Assembly: GCA_021647745.1 (NCBI GenBank) | Contig: JAKIUB010000008.1 | Coordinates: 32,412 to 96,411 of the forward strand | Direction of reading: 5' to 3' | Length of the DNA stretch: 64,000 bases | Source: Paracoccaceae bacterium | GTDB lineage: Bacteria; Pseudomonadota; Alphaproteobacteria; Rhodobacterales; Rhodobacteraceae | Shown here: positions 60,464 to 64,000 of the stretch, piece by piece | Position numbering within the stretch: position 1 is the stretch's first letter | How the letters are laid out: each line of letters begins with the position of its first letter | Made by a program: the position numbers and the translations under genes | Notes under the pieces: generated by a model | Database searches by the model: none | Told to the model about the DNA's origin: nothing | Seen by the model: the letters and a program-made list of their open reading frames with translations, nothing else

Positions 60464-62137
60464 ATGAATACCGCGATAACATCCCACCCGAAGGCCCGCA
60501 AGCGGCGGATGGTTGATCTGTGGTCGCTGGGCAGCCTGCTGATCACGGCGCTGGTGCTACTGCCACTTGTCGCGGTAGTCTGGATCGCGTTTTTCCCGAC
60601 GGAAAATATCTGGGCGCATCTGGTCAGCACTACCCTGCCGCGCTATCTGGGTAATTCGGTGGCGCTGATGGCGATGGTCGGGCTAGGCACCGGGCTTATT
60701 GGCACCGGTGCGGCATGGCTGGTGGTGACAAAGCGCTTTCCGCTGCGGGGAGTGCTGCAATGGTTGCTGCTGATGCCGATGGCGCTGCCTGCTTATATTA
60801 GCGCTTATGCGCTGGTCGAATTTCTGGAATATGCCGGCCCGGTGCAAACCACGCTGCGCGGGCTGTTTGGCTGGCAAGATTCGCGCGATTACTGGTTTCC
60901 TGAAATTCGTAGTATCTGGATGGCGGCGTTGGTGCTGATCCTGTCACTTTATCCGTATGTTTATTTGTTGGCGCGGGCAGCGTTTCGCGAGCAGTCGGCC
61001 AGCATGATAGAGGTATCGCGCGCGCTGGGTTGCGGCCCGTGGCGGAGCTTTTTCAAGGTGGCGCTGCCGATGGCGCGGCCGGCCATTGTTGCCGGGCTGG
61101 CGATTGTGATGATGGAAGCACTGAATGATTTTGGCACGGTCGATTATTTTGCGGTGCAGACCCTGACCACCGGTATATTCACGGTGTGGCTACAGGGCTA
61201 TAATGCCGGCGGCGCAGCGCAAATAGCCAGCCTGATCCTGACCTTTGTGCTGGTGCTGGCGGTGTTGGAAAAATACGCCCGCAAGCGGCGACGCTTTCAC
61301 AATCTGTCGGCCAAGGTTACCCCGATTACCCCCGAGCGTTTGCGCGGGGTTCGGGCGATGGTGGCCATGCTGGTCTGTTTGCTGCCGTTTCTCGGGGGTT
61401 TTGTTTTGCCGGTCGGGGTGATCTCGGTGCTGGCCTTTGACCACCTCGGCCAGTGGCTCGACCCCAAGCTGTGGCTGGCGGCGCGCAATACGGTGCTGCT
61501 CGGAGCGGGGGCCGCAGCGCTGACGGTGCTGGGCGCGTTGTTTATGGTTTATGGTGTGCGTAACTCGAAGCTTGCCTTGCCGCGTATTCTGATGCCGTTT
61601 ACCGCGATCGGCTATGCCGCGCCGGGAGCGGTGCTGGCCATCGGTATTCTCATTCCCTTCGGGGTGTTTGACAATTGGCTGGCCGATACCATTGAGCGCT
61701 GGTTCGGCTTTGATATCGGGCTGTTGCTGACCGGCTCTGCGGCAGCGGTGATGTTTGCTTATGTGGTGCGGTTTTTTGCGATTCCTCAAGGGGCGATAGA
61801 CTCGGCTCTCGGGCGGGTGACCCCTTCGATGGATATGGCTGCGCGCTCATTGGGGCGCAATAGCTGGCAGACCCTGTGGGAGGTGCATGTACCGCTCATT
61901 CGCGGCTCTGTGATGGTGGCGGCTGTGCTGGTTTTTGTCGATGCGGTAAAGGAATTACCGGCGACGCTGATCTTGCGACCTTTCAATTTTGACACTTTGG
62001 CAACACAGGTCTACGGGCAGGCATCGCTTGAAAACCTGGAGCAGGCGGCGCCGGCGGCATTACTGGTGACTATGGTGGGGTTATTGCCGGTGATCCTGCT
62101 CGTCAGGGTTGGAAATCGACAATTTCGGCGCCAATAG
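60464..62137 (+). CDS. Ferric iron-type ABC transporter permease (FbpB-like, duplicated)
   Basis: A 557-residue permease with two homologous halves of about six membrane helices. EAA loops: VSRALGCGPWRSFFKVALPMARPAI in the first half and ARSLGRNSWQTLWEVHVPLIRGSV in the second. This doubled layout is that of FbpB/AfuB ferric iron permeases; VDAVKELPATLILRPFNFDTL is typical. No binding protein or ATPase gene is next to it in the window. ATG 60464 lies 63 bases from the divergent kynU start. Confidence 0.88.
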   Translation: MNTAITSHPKARKRRMVDLWSLGSLLITALVLLPLVAVVWIAFFPTENIWAHLVSTTLPRYLGNSVALMAMVGLGTGLIGTGAAWLVVTKRFPLRGVLQWLLLMPMALPAYISAYALVEFLEYAGPVQTTLRGLFGWQDSRDYWFPEIRSIWMAALVLILSLYPYVYLLARAAFREQSASMIEVSRALGCGPWRSFFKVALPMARPAIVAGLAIVMMEALNDFGTVDYFAVQTLTTGIFTVWLQGYNAGGAAQIASLILTFVLVLAVLEKYARKRRRFHNLSAKVTPITPERLRGVRAMVAMLVCLLPFLGGFVLPVGVISVLAFDHLGQWLDPKLWLAARNTVLLGAGAAALTVLGALFMVYGVRNSKLALPRILMPFTAIGYAAPGAVLAIGILIPFGVFDNWLADTIERWFGFDIGLLLTGSAAAVMFAYVVRFFAIPQGAIDSALGRVTPSMDMAARSLGRNSWQTLWEVHVPLIRGSVMVAAVLVFVDAVKELPATLILRPFNFDTLATQVYGQASLENLEQAAPAALLVTMVGLLPVILLVRVGNRQFRRQ

Positions 62138-62286
62138 GGCGGAAATTGCACCGATGGTCTGCGAAACCCTTGCAATCCGGCGTAAAAAGGCGAATAAATC
62201 TGTTAAATACGGCCGGTTTTTATCGGGCGGGCCTTTGGGGCCGTAACTAATAAGAAATAAAAAAACAGACTGAAAAGGGACATGAT

Positions 62287-62772
62287 ATGAGCGATGAAAA
62301 CGAAGCAAAAAGTGGCGGCGGGATGAAGATGATCATGGTGGTCGTGATCGCTGCTATCGCAGCTTTTGGCGGCTACAAGTATTTTGATAACCAGCAGCAA
62401 GTGGCCGCAACAGAACTGGCCGCCGAAGAAGCTGCTGCCGCCGAAGAAGCCGCCGCGCAGGCTGCTGCGGAAGCTGCTGCTCAAGCCGAGGCCGAAGCTG
62501 CCGCTGTTGCTGAAGCCGCCGCCGAGGCTGCTGCCGCCGAAGAAGCCGCCGCGCAGGCTGCTGCGGAAGCTGCTGCTCAAGCCGAGGCCGAAGCTGCCGC
62601 TGCTGCTGAAGCTGCCGCCGAGGCTGCTGCCGCCGAAGAAGCCGCCGCGCAGGCTGCTGCCCAAGAAGCCGAGGCTGCCATGGAAAACATGCTGAGCGAT
62701 GCCGACAAGCGGCTCTGTGAGTTGATGGAGGCTCCGATGCGCTCGGGTGGTGAGCCGATCGATTGTAACTGA
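62287..62772 (+). CDS. Membrane-anchored Ala/Glu-rich helical repeat protein
   Basis: A 161-residue protein. One membrane helix (KMIMVVVIAAIAAFGGYKYF) is followed by about 95 residues made almost only of Ala, Glu and Gln, which should form a long helix or coiled coil in the periplasm. It ends with a distinct tail with two Cys (DADKRLCELME and PIDCN). The helical part is built from a 32-residue repeat. I recognise no family. The gene is followed by the terminator shared with thrS. Confidence 0.7.
   Translation: MSDENEAKSGGGMKMIMVVVIAAIAAFGGYKYFDNQQQVAATELAAEEAAAAEEAAAQAAAEAAAQAEAEAAAVAEAAAEAAAAEEAAAQAAAEAAAQAEAEAAAAAEAAAEAAAAEEAAAQAAAQEAEAAMENMLSDADKRLCELMEAPMRSGGEPIDCN
62431..62670 (+). repeat. 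96-base in-frame tandem repeat
   Basis: The stretch beginning gctgctgccgccgaagaag recurs at 62431, 62527 and 62623, giving a 96-base (32-residue) period and about 2.5 copies with few differences. Near identity suggests recent duplication, so copy number may vary. Confidence 0.9.
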
Positions 62773-62797
62773 TAAAAAAGGGCGCTAAAAAGCGCCC
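62773..62797 (-). terminator. Rho-independent terminator downstream of thrS
   Basis: GGGCGCT and AGCGCCC (62780-62786, 62791-62797) form a seven-base-pair stem with a four-base loop; on the minus strand it is followed by CTTTTTT-type U-run (62779-62774). It also sits directly after the Ala/Glu gene stop. A second GCCCCG/CGGGGC hairpin overlaps the thrS stop (62813-62832). Confidence 0.7.
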
Positions 62798-62831
62798 TCG
62801 CAATTCTCTATGGCCCCGTCTGTTGGCGGGG

Positions 62832-64000
62832 CTATTTCATATCCGGCGGGGTGGCCTCGGTGGTCAGCATCTCTACCGCCTCGTCAATGCCCAGTACTGT
62901 TGAGCCTTTCTGGCCAAGGCGGCGCATTGAAACACTCTCTTCCTCAACCTCGCGCATGCCCACAGCCAGAATGACCGGCACCTTGCCAAGCGAGTGCTCC
63001 CGCACCTTGTAGTTGATCTTTTCATTGCGCACATCGGCCTCGGCTCGCAGCCCCTTGGCACGCAGCCGCGCCACCACCTCCTGCACCCAATCATCGGCAT
63101 CCGACACAATCGCTGCCACCACGATCTGGCGCGGGGCCAGCCAGAGCGGGAATTTTCCCGCATAATTCTCGATCAAAATTCCCAGAAAACGCTCAAAGCT
63201 GCCAAGGGTAGCGCGGTGCAGCATTACCGGCGTGTGCTTCTGGCCATCCTCGCCGATATACTCGGCATTCAGCCGCTCAGGCAGCACAAAATCGGCCTGA
63301 AGGGTGCCGAGCTGCCATTCGCGGCCAATGGCGTCGGTGAGCTTGAAATCCAGCTTCGGGCCATAAAAAGCGCCCTCGCCGGGATCGGTCTCGTAAGGGT
63401 GGCCCAGCGCTTTGATCGCACCTTCAAGGGCGGCTTCGGCGCGGTCCCACACTTCATCCGAGCCAGCGCGCACTTCGGGGCGGGTGGAGAATTTAATCTG
63501 GAAATCGGCAAAACCCAGATCCTTATAAACCCGCGTCAGCAGTTTGATGAACTTTTCGGTCTCGCTCGCGATCTGGCTTTCGGTGCAAAAAATATGCGCG
63601 TCATCTTGGGTGAAGCCGCGCACCCGCATCAGCCCGTGCATGGAGCCGGAGCTTTCATAGCGGTGGCAGGAGCCGAATTCCGCCAAGCGCAACGGCAGAT
63701 CACGATAGCTTTTCAGCCCTTGATTATAGACCTGCACATGGCAGGGGCAGTTCATCGGCTTGAGAGCGTTGGTGCGCTTTTCATTGGCGTGTTCGTCGTC
63801 TATTTCAGTGGTAAACATATTCTCGCGGTATTTTTCCCAATGCCCCGAGGCCTCCCAAAGCTTGCGGTCCACCACCATCGGGGTGTTAATCTCAAGGTAG
63901 CCGTCATCCCTTTGGCGGCGGCGCATATAGTCTTGCAAAATGCGATAAAGCTCCCAGCCATTGGGGTGCCAAAACACCATGCCGGGGGCCTCTTCTTGCA
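62832..64000 (-). CDS. thrS: Threonyl-tRNA synthetase, C-terminal 389 codons (truncated by window end)
   Basis: The catalytic core and anticodon-binding domain of a class II tRNA synthetase that charges tRNA-Thr. Zinc ligands are in KPMNCPCHVQVYNQG; motif 2 is RLAEFGSCHRYESSG and motif 3 PVMLHRATLGSFERFLGIL. The C-terminal domain has GLRAEADVRNEKINYKVR. The reading frame remains open to base 64000; full-length enzymes are about 640 residues, so roughly 250 N-terminal residues (TGS and editing domains) lie outside. Confidence 0.97.
   Translation of the reverse strand, partial: QEEAPGMVFWHPNGWELYRILQDYMRRRQRDDGYLEINTPMVVDRKLWEASGHWEKYRENMFTTEIDDEHANEKRTNALKPMNCPCHVQVYNQGLKSYRDLPLRLAEFGSCHRYESSGSMHGLMRVRGFTQDDAHIFCTESQIASETEKFIKLLTRVYKDLGFADFQIKFSTRPEVRAGSDEVWDRAEAALEGAIKALGHPYETDPGEGAFYGPKLDFKLTDAIGREWQLGTLQADFVLPERLNAEYIGEDGQKHTPVMLHRATLGSFERFLGILIENYAGKFPLWLAPRQIVVAAIVSDADDWVQEVVARLRAKGLRAEADVRNEKINYKVREHSLGKVPVILAVGMREVEEESVSMRRLGQKGSTVLGIDEAVEMLTTEATPPDMK

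Overview
The window reads as a mid-GC chromosome segment from an alphaproteobacterium, most likely a member of or close to the Rhodobacteraceae (Rhodobacterales). This rests on an hemN-fnrL-ccoNOQP-ccoGHIS block with FNR boxes, a two-domain indolepyruvate oxidoreductase, a putrescine/agmatine block of potFGHI with agmatinase and two glutamine-synthetase-like ligases, and a LicD/HD/thioredoxin/Trm112 neighbourhood. I saw no rRNA, tRNA, CRISPR array, insertion sequence or prophage. Coding density is high, and almost all gaps are under 300 bases.

Layout. 1-5.8 kb: LicD-like protein, HD hydrolase, thermonuclease, CnoX-type thioredoxin, Trm112-like protein, hybrid histidine kinase and a SpuC-type aminotransferase. 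5.75-5.83 kb (minus): a candidate small RNA with its own promoter and terminator. 5.9-10.5 kb: LysR regulator divergent from indolepyruvate ferredoxin oxidoreductase, with a 32-base operator-like palindrome. 10.5-12.8 kb: comF-grxC-nitrilase-marR operon (minus). 12.8-15 kb: methyltransferase, hemH and a small protein. 15.2-19.8 kb: an unusual operon with a Ser-Asn-Ser-Gly-Pro repeat Tat-type peptide, an HPr-kinase-like/PqqD fusion, a second Tat-type Ser-rich PepSY protein, and a response regulator/histidine kinase pair. 19.8-24.4 kb: sulfurtransferase, GNAT, aminotransferase, ornithine cyclodeaminase-like gene, a PaiB-type pseudogene and GST. 24.4-31.4 kb: DUF1272 protein, an orphan formate dehydrogenase alpha subunit, a secreted PPC-like protein and glpR/glpD. 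31.5-36.9 kb: topA, a protein with an RGS-like C-terminal domain, a DUF2849-like protein, an Lrp regulator and a capsule-type glycan protein. 37.0-45.9 kb: the polyamine operon, in which potH carries a deletion and frameshift. 46-50.2 kb: FadL-like porin, cytochrome b561, a second GlpR and hemN. 50.2-59.2 kb: fnrL and the complete cbb3 oxidase structural and assembly genes, with a candidate FNR-driven small RNA between ccoP and ccoG. 59.2-64 kb: kynU, an Fbp-type permease, an Ala/Glu repeat protein and the 3' part of thrS.

How the parts work together. FnrL is the likely low-oxygen switch for hemN (anaerobic heme), ccoNOQP (high-affinity respiration), the ccoGHIS assembly genes and the intergenic small RNA, because all four upstream regions carry TTGAY-N4-ATCAA boxes. 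The polyamine operon covers uptake (Pot), agmatine hydrolysis (SpeB), gamma-glutamylation (PuuA-like) and oxidation (PuuB); the SpuC-type aminotransferase at 4.3 kb offers a direct transamination route.

The best candidate for an undescribed system is 15.27-19.75 kb. A kinase-like domain fused to a PqqD/RRE domain sits in a translationally coupled operon with two exported Ser/Gly/Pro-rich proteins. Their leaders share a Tyr-x-x-Pro motif like the one that RRE domains recognise in lasso-peptide leaders. The RGS-like protein and the two C-rich small RNAs are further independent novelties. All functional statements come from reading sequence and recalling families; no database search was run.
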